A stretch of 64,000 nucleotides of DNA from Streptomyces sp. col6 (GTDB taxonomy: Bacteria; Actinomycetota; Actinomycetes; Streptomycetales; Streptomycetaceae): assembly GCF_008042035.1 (NCBI RefSeq), contig NZ_RDBL01000014.1, forward strand, positions 225,172 to 289,171, written 5' to 3'. The stretch's first letter is position 1; each line of letters opens with the position of its first letter. Below the pieces are notes generated by a model. It saw only the letters and a program-made list of their open reading frames with translations. It was not told the DNA's origin and made no database searches. Made by a program: the position numbers and the translations under genes. Shown piece after piece: positions 36,890-45,494 of this stretch.

Positions 36890-37921
36890 TCAGTTCCCTT
36901 CCAGGGCGAAGCCGGCCTTGAGCCACTTGCTGGACTCGATGGAGATGCCCACCGCGCGCCGCCCGCCGGCCAGCCGCGCGAGCGCCCGCTCCAGCTGGAG
37001 GAAGACGATGGCGTTGCCGCAGTTCCCGGCGTCGTCCACGCAGGAGACCGCCTCGGCGCCCGGCAGGCCCAGACCCTCGGTGATCAGCCGGGTCATCCGG
37101 CCCGACAGCTGCGGGGGCAGCAGCAGGTCCACGTCCTCGCGCGCCCAGCCGAGGCCGTCCAGCAGTTCGTCCAGCACCTCGCCGGCCATCACCGGGACGT
37201 GCTGCTCGATCGCCTTGTAGTCCTCGGTCGCGGCCGGCCGGTCGCTGTCGCGGTCGGCGGGGCCGAACCATTCCAGGACCGCGCCCGGCTCCCGGCCGAG
37301 CCCTACCAGCCGGCTGAACAGCGCCCGCACCGAAGCGGACCCGGGGCCCGGCTCGGTGGACAGCACGGCGGCGCCCGCCGCGTCCCCGAACAGGACGTAG
37401 TTCACCAGCTCGGCCGGGGCGGTGGCGCGCAGGTCGGCGTCCAGGTCGTAGAACCTGGCGATCACATCACCGCCGAGCACCAGCACCGTACGGGCGCTCC
37501 CGGCGCGCAGCAGCTGCTGGGCGAGGTCGAGCGCCTGGACCGCGCCGGAACACCCCGACTGGAGCTGGAAGCTCCGTACGCCGTCGATGCCCAGCCGGTC
37601 CGCGACGATGTTGACCGTCGCCGGCATCAGGCGGTCCGGGGTCGCGGTGCCCAGCACCACCGCGTCCACCCCGTCCGGGCCCAGGCCGGCCCGCTCCAGT
37701 GCCGCGCGCCCGGCCTCCTCGGCCAGGTCCGCCAGCGAAACGGTGAGCTTCCCGGAGTCCAGGTCCAGCGCCAGGTGGCGCGAGGCGGTGCCGATGAAGA
37801 CATCCACCCACTGCTGCCACAGCGCGTCCATGCCGAACCGCTGTGCCAGCGTGGCGTTGTCCAGCGGCGGGCCGGGAAGCGCGGAGGCCGCCGACCGTAT
37901 GTACACGTCCCGACCCGTCAT
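36890..37921 (-). CDS. abyA1: KASIII-like ketosynthase of tetronate ring formation (AbyA1/RkA-like)
   Basis: 343 residues of the FabH/thiolase fold. Active-site Cys124 lies in QLQSGCSGAVQAL, and the closing region DDAGNCGNAIVF carries the conserved Asn. The place where FabH has HQAN reads PPQL here (DLLLPPQLSGRM), so the usual catalytic His seems absent. The enzyme is thought to join the polyketide chain and the glyceryl-ACP by C-C and C-O bond formation, releasing the tetronate. It is the first gene of the five-gene cassette, 32 nt after the AbyU-like gene, with a GAGGAAGGG ribosome site. Confidence 0.93.
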   Translation of the reverse strand: MTGRDVYIRSAASALPGPPLDNATLAQRFGMDALWQQWVDVFIGTASRHLALDLDSGKLTVSLADLAEEAGRAALERAGLGPDGVDAVVLGTATPDRLMPATVNIVADRLGIDGVRSFQLQSGCSGAVQALDLAQQLLRAGSARTVLVLGGDVIARFYDLDADLRATAPAELVNYVLFGDAAGAAVLSTEPGPGSASVRALFSRLVGLGREPGAVLEWFGPADRDSDRPAATEDYKAIEQHVPVMAGEVLDELLDGLGWAREDVDLLLPPQLSGRMTRLITEGLGLPGAEAVSCVDDAGNCGNAIVFLQLERALARLAGGRRAVGISIESSKWLKAGFALEGN

Positions 37922-37953
37922 GTGGGCCCTTCCTCGCTCGTACGGAACCGGCC

Positions 37954-38358
37954 TCAGTCGGACAGCAGGATGCGCGCCTCGGCGGAGGCCCGGACCCCGG
38001 TCATCCGCCAGGTGCGGAAGCCGCGCAGCCCCTCGTAACGGCCGCCGGTGCCGGTCGCCGGATAGTGCACCCACTCGCTGGTGCGGACGTCGTTGAAGTC
38101 CGCCCACCCCTCGGCGTGGATGGTGCCGTCGTCGAGCGTGATGTCCTCGGTGTAGTAGGTCAGCAGCCCGCCGTCGCCCGGCCGCACGTACTCGATACGG
38201 AACGAACCGTGCGAGGTGCCGATCAACTTGCCGTCCTCGTCGAACAGTTCGTCGTCGAACGTGCCGGTCTGGCCCACGCTCGGATCGGCCACCTCGACGT
38301 CGTCGACCACCTTGACCACGACTTCCCTGGGGACGCGCAGCACGATCTGGTCAGCCAT
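37954..38358 (-). CDS. abyU: Spirotetronate cyclase, AbyU-like [4+2] 'Diels-Alderase' (AOC-like barrel)
   Basis: 134 residues. The sequence reads as a single small beta-barrel of the allene-oxide-cyclase-like type, with the segments VVVKVVDDVEVADPSVGQTG, GTSHGSFRIEYVRP, LLTYYTEDITLDDG, WADFNDVRTSEWVHYPATG and GLRGFRTWRMTGVRASAEAR, which I recognise as AbyU-like. AbyU closes the spiro centre by intramolecular cycloaddition between the exocyclic methylene of the tetronate and the diene of the polyketide tail. It lies directly upstream of the tetronate cassette. Its ATG is inside the last codons of the RHS-like gene (8-bp overlap) behind AGAGGA, so it is probably translated by coupling to that gene. 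Confidence 0.92.
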   Translation of the reverse strand: MADQIVLRVPREVVVKVVDDVEVADPSVGQTGTFDDELFDEDGKLIGTSHGSFRIEYVRPGDGGLLTYYTEDITLDDGTIHAEGWADFNDVRTSEWVHYPATGTGGRYEGLRGFRTWRMTGVRASAEARILLSD

Positions 38359-41002
38359 CTGACGATTCCTCTCGATAGGAAGGGGTTACGGCCCGGGACG
38401 GTGACGTCCGGGCGATCAGGGGAGGCGCCGCGAGATGCGCGCCGGGACCGGTGAGGGCGGCCGTCGCGGCGGCGGCCGCGTCCGGGGAGGGCGCCGACGG
38501 GAAGAAGACCTCCGCGGCGGGCTCGTGCGGGCGGGCGAGCACCGACCAGAAGCCGTGCCGCGTCCATGTCCCGCTGTTCACCGGGTCGTTGTCGGAGAAG
38601 GTGTACGGGGCGTACTGGGCGCCCGTCGGGTCCGGCTGGGTGAAGCGCCCCCAGAACCCGTTGTAGAGGTGGTGGTCCAGGAGGTGCGCGCTGCGCAGCA
38701 GCTGGTAGGCGCCCCGGTAGCGGAAGGGGTTCGCCGCCGCGGCGTCGCCGGATGCCGTGACCGCGCCGTGCGCGGTGTAGCGGTAGCGGGCGGCGAGCGC
38801 GCCCTCCTCGTCGATCAGCGCGAGGACGGAACCCTGCTGGTCGGTCACCGCCCAGTAGTGGCGGCCGGCGGCGGTGAGCACGGCGAGCAGGGTGCCGTCG
38901 GGGGCGCGCACATAGTCGGTCACCACTCCGTCGTCGTCGGTGCGCACGATGCCGAGCGCGGAGTGGGTCAGCACATGGGTGACGGTGCGCCCGTCCACGG
39001 TGGTCTCGGTGATGCGGCGCGGCGTCTCCTGGCCGAGGCCGTCGTAGCTCACGTCCACGACCTGGACGCCCCCGAAGACACCGGTCAGCGTCTGGTGGGT
39101 GGCGCTGTAGCGGAACGAGCCGGTCGGGTTCGTCTCCTCGGTGAAGTTGCCCGCCCCGTCGTACGCGAACAGGGTGTCGCCGAACCGCGCGACCTGGCCC
39201 GCCTCGTTGAGCGTGAACTCCGTGGTCCCCAGCCGGCGCAGATGGTGGGCGCCGTCGTACGCGAACGTGGTGTCGCCCGCCCGCACGAGGCGCCCGAGCC
39301 CGTCGTACGCGTAGCCGGTGAACTCCCCGTCGGTCACCGCCCACCGCAGCAGATCGCTGTCCGCGCCGCCGCCCGAGCTGTACCCGTACTCCGCCGACAG
39401 CAGTGCCTCGCCGCCAGACCCGCGCACCGTCAGGGCGGTCCTGCGGCCGGACGCGTCGTACCGGATCTCCTGCACCGCCGCGCCCAGTTCGACGCGCACC
39501 GGGCGGCCCGCGGCATCGCGGACGAAGCGGGCGGTACGGCCGGCCGGGGTGGTGACGGACTCGGTGCGGCCCGCGCCGTCCAGGCCGTAGCGGGTGGTGC
39601 CGCCCGGGGTGGTGAACGAGGTCAGCGCGCCCTCGGAGTCGTACGACGCCTCGGTCAGCTCCGGCGCGGAGCCCTCCTCGCCGGTGCGGACCGAGACCGC
39701 CGGACGGTCGCCGCGCGCCGTCCTGACCCAGTCGAACGCGTAGGACCAGCCGGGTCCGGACTTGCGGACCACCCGGCCGAGCGCGTCGCGCGCCAGCACG
39801 AGCAGCGTCCGTCCCGCGTTCTCGTCGGTGATCTCCGTCAGCCGGCCCGCCGGGTCGTAGCGGTGGCCGATGCGGTCACCGGCCCCGCTGGTCACCGAGG
39901 TGATCCGGGAAAGACCGTCGTAGCCGAAGACCGTGCTGCCGAGCGGGGCGGGCGGGGTGACGGAGGTGAGGTCGCCCGCCTCGTCGTAGCCGAAACGGGT
40001 CCGGGCACCGTTGCCGTCGGTGATCTCAGTGAGCCCGCCGTGGACCGGGTCGTAGCTCCGCCGGTCCACGTCCGCGCTCCGGCCGGCCGCGCGGCTGCGG
40101 ACCGGCCTGCCCTCGGCGTCCTGCTCCAGCAGCAGTTCGTTGCCCAGCGGACCGCGCAGCGCGGTGAGCGTCCCGCCGCCCTCCAGCGGGGTGTACGTGA
40201 CCCGGGACAGCGCCCCCGTCGGCAGCCGCAGCGACACCGGCCGCCCCTGCTCGTCGTAGGTCCGGGTGAGTGTCGCGCCGGTGGTGTCGGTGACGGAGAC
40301 CCGGCGGCCGCCGGCGTCCCGGGTGCGGGCGAGCACCTGGCCCGACGGGTACTCCACTGCCGTCGGACGGCCCAGCCCGTCGAAGACATAGCCCGTGCGC
40401 AGCCCCGTTGGCCCGGTCACCACCGTGCGGTCCGTCCCGTAGTCGAAGGCCGTACGCGCCCGGCCCCCGGGGCCGGTCCACGCGAGCTCCGAGACCGCGA
40501 ACATGCCGTCGTAGGAGATCTCCACGGTGTCGCCGAGCGGATCGGTCACACGCACCAGCCGGCCGTCCGCGTCCCACAGGAAGGCCGTGGTCGCCCCGTC
40601 CGCCCCGGTGTGCCGCTCCAGCCGGCCGGCACGGTCGTACGCGAACGACGCGGCCTCGGCCCCCAGCGGATCGACGATCTTCGACACCAGGCCGTCGGCG
40701 TCACGGTGCAGCGACACCACCCGGCCCCGGTCGTCGGTGACCGTCACCGGCTCGCCCCCGGTGTCCGGCTCGAAGCCGGGACCCGCCGTGTACGACCAGC
40801 CGGGACCGAACCCCAGCTCCACCCGGGCATGGCTGCGGTACTCGCGCACCAGGCGCAGAGGGCGGGAGCCCCCGGCGACCACCAGGTCCAGCTGACGCAC
40901 GATCAGTTCGCCCTCGTGCAGGCCGACCAGCAGCTCGCAGACGTCTCCGATGGGCAGGCGCCGCACGGCGCGATGGGCGGGAAGGTCCGGGGGCGTGGGC
41001 AC
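38351..41002 (-). CDS. RHS/YD-repeat protein without toxin domain, first gene of the tetronate operon
   Basis: 883 residues, nearly all YD repeats (YDRAGRLERHTGADG, YDEAGDLTSVTPP, YDPAGRLTEITDENAG, YDGLGRLVRAGDTTFAYDGAHH and many more), the fold that makes RHS shells. The end of the core is recognisable (YNGFWGRFTQPDPTG), but the next motif, DPLGL in classic RHS proteins, is missing. Only a 74-residue Ala/Pro-rich tail follows, so there is no evident toxin or self-cleavage site. No signal peptide or TM segment is seen, so it is probably cytoplasmic. The GTG start has GAGGAG six nt upstream. It heads an operon of AbyU, the tetronate cassette and the flavin reductase. Its role is unknown; a scaffold or enclosure for pathway enzymes or intermediates is speculation. 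Confidence 0.93.
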   Translation of the reverse strand: MPTPPDLPAHRAVRRLPIGDVCELLVGLHEGELIVRQLDLVVAGGSRPLRLVREYRSHARVELGFGPGWSYTAGPGFEPDTGGEPVTVTDDRGRVVSLHRDADGLVSKIVDPLGAEAASFAYDRAGRLERHTGADGATTAFLWDADGRLVRVTDPLGDTVEISYDGMFAVSELAWTGPGGRARTAFDYGTDRTVVTGPTGLRTGYVFDGLGRPTAVEYPSGQVLARTRDAGGRRVSVTDTTGATLTRTYDEQGRPVSLRLPTGALSRVTYTPLEGGGTLTALRGPLGNELLLEQDAEGRPVRSRAAGRSADVDRRSYDPVHGGLTEITDGNGARTRFGYDEAGDLTSVTPPAPLGSTVFGYDGLSRITSVTSGAGDRIGHRYDPAGRLTEITDENAGRTLLVLARDALGRVVRKSGPGWSYAFDWVRTARGDRPAVSVRTGEEGSAPELTEASYDSEGALTSFTTPGGTTRYGLDGAGRTESVTTPAGRTARFVRDAAGRPVRVELGAAVQEIRYDASGRRTALTVRGSGGEALLSAEYGYSSGGGADSDLLRWAVTDGEFTGYAYDGLGRLVRAGDTTFAYDGAHHLRRLGTTEFTLNEAGQVARFGDTLFAYDGAGNFTEETNPTGSFRYSATHQTLTGVFGGVQVVDVSYDGLGQETPRRITETTVDGRTVTHVLTHSALGIVRTDDDGVVTDYVRAPDGTLLAVLTAAGRHYWAVTDQQGSVLALIDEEGALAARYRYTAHGAVTASGDAAAANPFRYRGAYQLLRSAHLLDHHLYNGFWGRFTQPDPTGAQYAPYTFSDNDPVNSGTWTRHGFWSVLARPHEPAAEVFFPSAPSPDAAAAATAALTGPGAHLAAPPLIARTSPSRAVTPSYREESSDG

Positions 41003-41076
41003 GGGCGGCTCCTCAACTGGACCGGCTGGGCGGTGGATCAGCGGGGGTTGCGATGTCCGTCAGGCTGCCGGGGAGG

Positions 41077-41095
41077 TCTAAAGCACTCCTAAGGC
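41077..41095 (-). promoter_or_regulatory. SARP-type direct-repeat box before the RHS-AbyU-tetronate operon
   Basis: On the minus strand: GCCTTAGG, 3 nt, GCTTTAGA, with starts 11 bp apart. It lies 75-93 nt before the RHS GTG, in the 249-bp gap shared with the divergent LAL regulator gene. Unlike two other copies it does not overlap a stop codon, so the conservation cannot come from coding. Confidence 0.62.
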
Positions 41096-41251
41096 CACGG
41101 GCCGCGCCCCGACCCGGAACGGTCCATGAAAGTTCTGTTACAGAGCGATTCACGCCGTCACCCGCGCCTACTCTGGCGGGGGCCGAAGCAGTTGGGTGTC
41201 TCTGTGCACCGGGAGAGCGGCCACGCAGACCGGGGGAAGGGACCTGCCGAC

Positions 41252-43987
41252 ATGGGCATCACCACCATCACCGGACCGGGCACCGCGGCCGTCGTCCGCA
41301 CCGCCGAATGGGCGCGGCTCACCGGCCTCGTGCGGGCGACCCGCGACGGACGCCCGGCGATCGTGGAACTGACGGGCGACCCCGGAGCCGGCAAGACCAG
41401 ACTTCTCACCGCCCTCGCCCAGGAGGCCCGCGCCCACGGAGTCACCGTGCTCCACGGCCGCTGCACCGAGGCCGAGACCCGGGTGCCGTTCCACCCCCTC
41501 GTACAGGCCCTCACCATCTGGCAGAGCACCGCGGCCCGGCCGGGAGCGGAGACCTCGGCCACCGCCGCGCTCGTCGACGCGCTCACCGAGCTCCCGCCCG
41601 GAGCCGAACAGGGCACCTGGCGTTCCCCGTTCCTCGCCCGGGTCCGCCGCCTGCTCGCGGCCGGGCCCGCCGCCGCACCGGCCGGCACCCTGCTCGTCCT
41701 GGACGACTTCCACTGGGCCGACCCCGGCTCGGCCGGGCTCCTGGAGACCCTGATCCGCTGGCCACTCGACCGGGGCCTGATGGTCGTCGTCGCCCACCGG
41801 CCCCGACAGGCCGCCGTGCCGCTGCGCGCCCTCCTCCAGCAGGGCGGTGAACTCGGGGCGGTCGAGACCATCGGCCTCGGGGCCCTGACCGAGGAGCAGT
41901 GCGGCGCACTCCTCGGCCCCGGCCGGGGCCACCCGGAACTGAAGAGCCTGTACGCCCGCAGCGGGGGCAATCCCCTCTACCTCAAGGCTCTCGCCGAGGC
42001 CGGCGCCCAGACCGGGGACGCCCTCGACCTCTGGACCTCCAGCGCGCTCGGCGCCCGGCTGCTCGCGGAGACCGCACTCCTCGGCGACGCCGCCCGCACC
42101 GTGGTGCACGCGGCGGCGGTGCTCGGCAGTGTCTTCGACATCGACGCCGTCGCCGAGGTGGCCGGCACAACCCGCGACGAGGCCTGCCGGGAGCTGTCCG
42201 GCCTGCGCCGCCGCGACCTGGTCCGCGCCACGGACCGCCCCGGCGTCCTGGCCTTCCGCCACCCGCTGCTCAGGGGCTGCCTGTACGCCGACGCCGACCC
42301 CTGCTGGCGCTCGGCCGCGCACCGCAGGGCCCGGGACCGGCTCACCCGGCTCGGCCTGCCCGCCCTCGACATCGCCCCGCATATCGAGCGCGCGGGATCG
42401 GGTGTCCGCCCGGCGGACGGCGAGGTCCTGGCCGCCGCGGCCCGCACCTGCGTCCAGGCCGGCCGGGCGGCGGACGCGGCCCACTGGCTGACGGCCGCGC
42501 TCCGGCTGTGGCGCAGGACCGGCGACGGCGGCGACGCCGGAGGCTCCCGTACCGAGCTGTGGAAGCAGGTGGTGCGGGCCCTGGCCGGGGAGGGCGACGC
42601 CGAGGGCGTCATGGCGCTGCGCGCGGACATCCTCGCCGGGCCCGACGGCCGCACCCCGGACGTCCGCGCCCGTACCGCCGCCTTCCTCGCCGCCGTGCTC
42701 GCGGGGACCGGGCACGACGAGGGGGCGCAGGCGCTGCTGGCCGCCGAACTCCCCGCCGCACAGGCTGCTTCGGCCGGTGCGGGCCTGCTGCTGCGGGTCC
42801 ACCAGCAGCTGGCCAAGGTGCTCGCGGGCCAGGTCCCCGCCCGCACCGACGTCGAGGTGCTGGCGCACCGCACGGACGGCGCCGACCCCGTCACCCTGGG
42901 CGGCGCCCTCAGCCTCGCCGGGCTGTGCGCGGTGCTCGACGCCGACATGTGCGCGGCCGAGATGTCGCTCGACGCCGCCGCCCACGCCCTGGACGAGCTG
43001 GACACCGGCCGGCCCGCGGGCGACGCGGAGGCGGGCCACCTGCTGGTCCTCAGCTGGGCCGAGGCGCTCATGGGCTGGTACGGGCCCGCCTACGGCCACG
43101 CCGAACGGGCCCTGACCGCCGCGCGCGACCGGGGCGACGCGCACCTGCTGCCGCCGCTGCTCGACACGCTCGGGTACGTCCACTACCAGAGCGGCCGGCT
43201 CGCCGACGCTCTCGGCGCGGTGCGGGAGGGCACCGCCGTCGCCCGTGTGATGGGCCGCGGCGACCATGCCGCGCTGTCCGACGCGGTGAGCGCCGCCGCC
43301 TGGGCCCAGCTCGGCCGCACCTCACCGCGCCCCGCCCCGGCGCCCGCCGAAAGGACCGCCCCGGAGCCGCGGACGCCGCTCAACGCGCTGCTGCTCGCCG
43401 AGGCCGCGCTCGCCTCGGGCGAGCCCGGTGCCGCGCTGGCCCTGCTGCTGCCCGAGCGGGAGGCATGGCGGGTGGCCGAGCCCGTCGCCGTGTTCGCGGC
43501 CCGCAACTACGAACTGCTCGCCGCCGCGGCCGTCCAGACCGGGGCTGACGCGGACAGCCTGGACGTCTGGGCCGAACGCGCCACCGGGGCCGCGTCCGCC
43601 GTCGGCCTGGTCGAACAGAGCGGGCACGCGCTGCTGGCCCGGGGCCACGCCCTGATGGGCCGGGAGCTCCCGGCGGAGGCCGCCGCCTGCTACGAGGAGG
43701 CGCGGCTGCTGTTCGGCGATGCCAGCCCCGCGGGCGCCCGTGCCCGCGAACTGGCCCGCGCCGCAGGGCAGATGACGGACCGGCGGGAGGAATGCGGGCT
43801 CGGGGAGCTGACCCTGCGCGAGCGGGAGGTCGCCGAACTCGCCGGTGAGGGGCTGAAGACGAAGGACATCGCCGGCCGGCTCCGGGTCAGCCCGCGCACC
43901 GTGGACGTCCATCTGACGCACATCTACAGCAAACTGGGCGTGAACTCGCGCGCCGCACTCGTCCGGCTGATGGCCCTGGCCGGCTGA
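41252..43987 (+). CDS. LAL-type LuxR family transcriptional regulator
   Basis: 911 residues, typical for large ATP-binding LuxR (LAL) regulators. The N-terminal AAA part has Walker A GDPGAGKT at 42-49 and Walker B LLVLDDFHWAD at about 147; a long helical TPR-like middle follows; the C-terminal HTH is LTLREREVAELAGEGLKTKDIAGRLRVSPRTVDVHLTHIYSKLGV. These proteins usually activate biosynthetic operons. It is divergent from the RHS-tetronate operon and abyssomicin clusters contain one too. The ATG at 41252 (after GGGGGAAGGG) is preferred over an in-frame ATG at 41126 because the family sequence starts here. The last 64 bp overlap the end of the convergent PPTase gene. Confidence 0.94.
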   Translation: MGITTITGPGTAAVVRTAEWARLTGLVRATRDGRPAIVELTGDPGAGKTRLLTALAQEARAHGVTVLHGRCTEAETRVPFHPLVQALTIWQSTAARPGAETSATAALVDALTELPPGAEQGTWRSPFLARVRRLLAAGPAAAPAGTLLVLDDFHWADPGSAGLLETLIRWPLDRGLMVVVAHRPRQAAVPLRALLQQGGELGAVETIGLGALTEEQCGALLGPGRGHPELKSLYARSGGNPLYLKALAEAGAQTGDALDLWTSSALGARLLAETALLGDAARTVVHAAAVLGSVFDIDAVAEVAGTTRDEACRELSGLRRRDLVRATDRPGVLAFRHPLLRGCLYADADPCWRSAAHRRARDRLTRLGLPALDIAPHIERAGSGVRPADGEVLAAAARTCVQAGRAADAAHWLTAALRLWRRTGDGGDAGGSRTELWKQVVRALAGEGDAEGVMALRADILAGPDGRTPDVRARTAAFLAAVLAGTGHDEGAQALLAAELPAAQAASAGAGLLLRVHQQLAKVLAGQVPARTDVEVLAHRTDGADPVTLGGALSLAGLCAVLDADMCAAEMSLDAAAHALDELDTGRPAGDAEAGHLLVLSWAEALMGWYGPAYGHAERALTAARDRGDAHLLPPLLDTLGYVHYQSGRLADALGAVREGTAVARVMGRGDHAALSDAVSAAAWAQLGRTSPRPAPAPAERTAPEPRTPLNALLLAEAALASGEPGAALALLLPEREAWRVAEPVAVFAARNYELLAAAAVQTGADADSLDVWAERATGAASAVGLVEQSGHALLARGHALMGRELPAEAAACYEEARLLFGDASPAGARARELARAAGQMTDRREECGLGELTLREREVAELAGEGLKTKDIAGRLRVSPRTVDVHLTHIYSKLGVNSRAALVRLMALAG

Positions 43988-44634
43988 GGCACCCCGGCCG
44001 CGGTGACCAGCAGTCCCCGGCCGGCCGCCCACCGGCCGTGCAGGACCCGGACCGCCCGGCCCCCGACCACGGGGCCGGGCACCAGCAGCACCGCCCGGAA
44101 GGTGCCCCCGGCGTCGATGCGGATCTCCGCCTCGGGGAAGTCGAGCAGCCGCCCGGTCAGCGGGAACCACGCCTTGTACACCGCCTCCTTGGCGCTGAAC
44201 AGCAGCCGGTCCCACGCCACCCCGGGCCGGCCGGACGCCAGTTCCGCCAGCCGCGCCCGCTCGGCCGGCAACGCGACGGCCTCCAGCATGCCCGGCTTCA
44301 GCGGGCGGTCCGGTTCGGCGTCGATGCCGACGGAGGCCAGCACCCCGGTCCGCGCCACGGCGGCCGCCCGGTAGCCCGCGCAGTGCGTCATGCTCCCGGC
44401 CACCCCGTCCGGCCAGCGCGGAGCACCCAGACGCCCCGGCACCAACGGTGCGTATGCGACGCCGAGCCGGCCGAGTGCGAGGCGCGCGCAGTGCCGTACG
44501 GAGGTGAACTCCCTGCGCCGCGAGGCCACCGCGTGCGCCATCGCGGCCTCCTCCGCCGGATGCAGCCGCGCCCCGGCGGGATCGCCGTACACCTCCGCCC
44601 CCACCGCCCCCACGGGCAGCAGCGTGCCGATCAC
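43924..44634 (-). CDS. 4'-phosphopantetheinyl transferase, Sfp/EntD type
   Basis: 236 residues. It has the family motifs VGIDAEPDRPL (about 110) and WDRLLFSAKEAVYKAW (about 155), with the Mg-binding Asp/Glu and the KE-x3-K catalytic set. It transfers phosphopantetheine from CoA to Ser residues of carrier proteins and is therefore the likely activator of the PKS ACPs and the discrete ACP. It is the last of four coupled genes (SARP, thioesterase II, phosphoesterase, PPTase); the GTG start overlaps the phosphoesterase stop as GTGA. The last 64 bp, about 20 codons, lie antisense to the end of the LAL gene, so the C-terminal tail may be non-essential. Confidence 0.92.
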   Translation of the reverse strand: MIGTLLPVGAVGAEVYGDPAGARLHPAEEAAMAHAVASRRREFTSVRHCARLALGRLGVAYAPLVPGRLGAPRWPDGVAGSMTHCAGYRAAAVARTGVLASVGIDAEPDRPLKPGMLEAVALPAERARLAELASGRPGVAWDRLLFSAKEAVYKAWFPLTGRLLDFPEAEIRIDAGGTFRAVLLVPGPVVGGRAVRVLHGRWAAGRGLLVTAAGVPQPARAISRTSAAREFTPSLL

Positions 44635-45494
44635 CGCCGGACCTCCGGCCCGTCCGGCTCGGCGCGGGGCAGGACGACCCGGGGCCGGCCCGGCCCTCCG
44701 TCGCGGCGGCGCCACTCCCGTGGGTAGCCCACCGACACCTCCTCGAAGCGGACCCCGTCGTGCCAGGTGGTGCGCGGGATGTGCAGATGCCCGTACACCA
44801 CGGCGCGGGCGCGGAACCGCTGGTGCCAGTCCGCCGTGGCCTCGGTGCCGCACCACAGGGCGAACTCCGGATGGCGCAGGATCCGGGTGGGCTCACGGAC
44901 CAGCGGGAAATGGTTGACCAGCACCGTTTCGGTCCCGGGCGCCAGCGCCGCTAGCCGGCGTTCCGTCAGCGCCAGGCGCGCCCGGCACCAGGCGTCGATC
45001 GAGGGGTAGGGGTCGGGGTGCAGCAGTGCCTCGTCGGTCCCGACGACGCCGCTCGCGCGGGCCCGTTCCAGCGCCTCGTCGCGGGTCCGGGTGCCCGACG
45101 GCCGGAAGGTGTAGTCGTACAGGACGAACAGCGGCGCCACCGTCACCGGGCCCTGCGGGCCCCGCCACACCGGGTACGGGTCCTCGGGCGTCACCACACC
45201 CAGGTCGCGGCAGATCCGCACCAGGTGTTCGTACCTGTTCCGGCCGCGCAGCGGCAGCGGGTCCTGGCGGTGCGTCCACAGCTCGTGGTTGCCCGGCACC
45301 CACACCACCTTGGCGAAGCGCCGGCTCAGCAGCTCCAGCGCGCGGGCGACATCGCCGGCGATCTCACCCACGTCCCCGGCCACCAGCAGCCAGTCGTCCG
45401 GATGGTCCGGGCGCAGCCCCTCCAGCACCGTCCGGTTGTCGTCGAAGGCCACATGCAGATCGCTGATAGCCAGCAGGCTCCCGGCCCCGCTCAC
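44631..45494 (-). CDS. Calcineurin-like metallophosphoesterase
   Basis: 287 residues with the five metal-site motifs in order: SDLHVAF (D-x-H), GDVGE, GNHE, NHFP and GHLH. Such enzymes hydrolyse phosphomono- or diesters with two metal ions. The GTG start overlaps the thioesterase stop (GTGA), and it precedes the PPTase with the same overlap. Tight coupling between a thioesterase and a PPTase suggests a job in carrier-protein upkeep, for example handling CoA, 3',5'-ADP or a phosphorylated pathway intermediate such as the glycerate unit. This is inference; the substrate is unknown. Homologues also occur near other biosynthetic PPTases. Confidence 0.88.
   Translation of the reverse strand: MSGAGSLLAISDLHVAFDDNRTVLEGLRPDHPDDWLLVAGDVGEIAGDVARALELLSRRFAKVVWVPGNHELWTHRQDPLPLRGRNRYEHLVRICRDLGVVTPEDPYPVWRGPQGPVTVAPLFVLYDYTFRPSGTRTRDEALERARASGVVGTDEALLHPDPYPSIDAWCRARLALTERRLAALAPGTETVLVNHFPLVREPTRILRHPEFALWCGTEATADWHQRFRARAVVYGHLHIPRTTWHDGVRFEEVSVGYPREWRRRDGGPGRPRVVLPRAEPDGPEVRR

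Noticed and set aside
38435..41092. Plus-strand open frame of 885 codons opposite the RHS-like gene
   Set aside because: The opposite strand has clear YD repeats, and the antisense product is compositionally biased.
41168..43267. Minus-strand open frame opposite the LAL regulator
   Set aside because: The plus strand has Walker and HTH motifs; the antisense frame has none.
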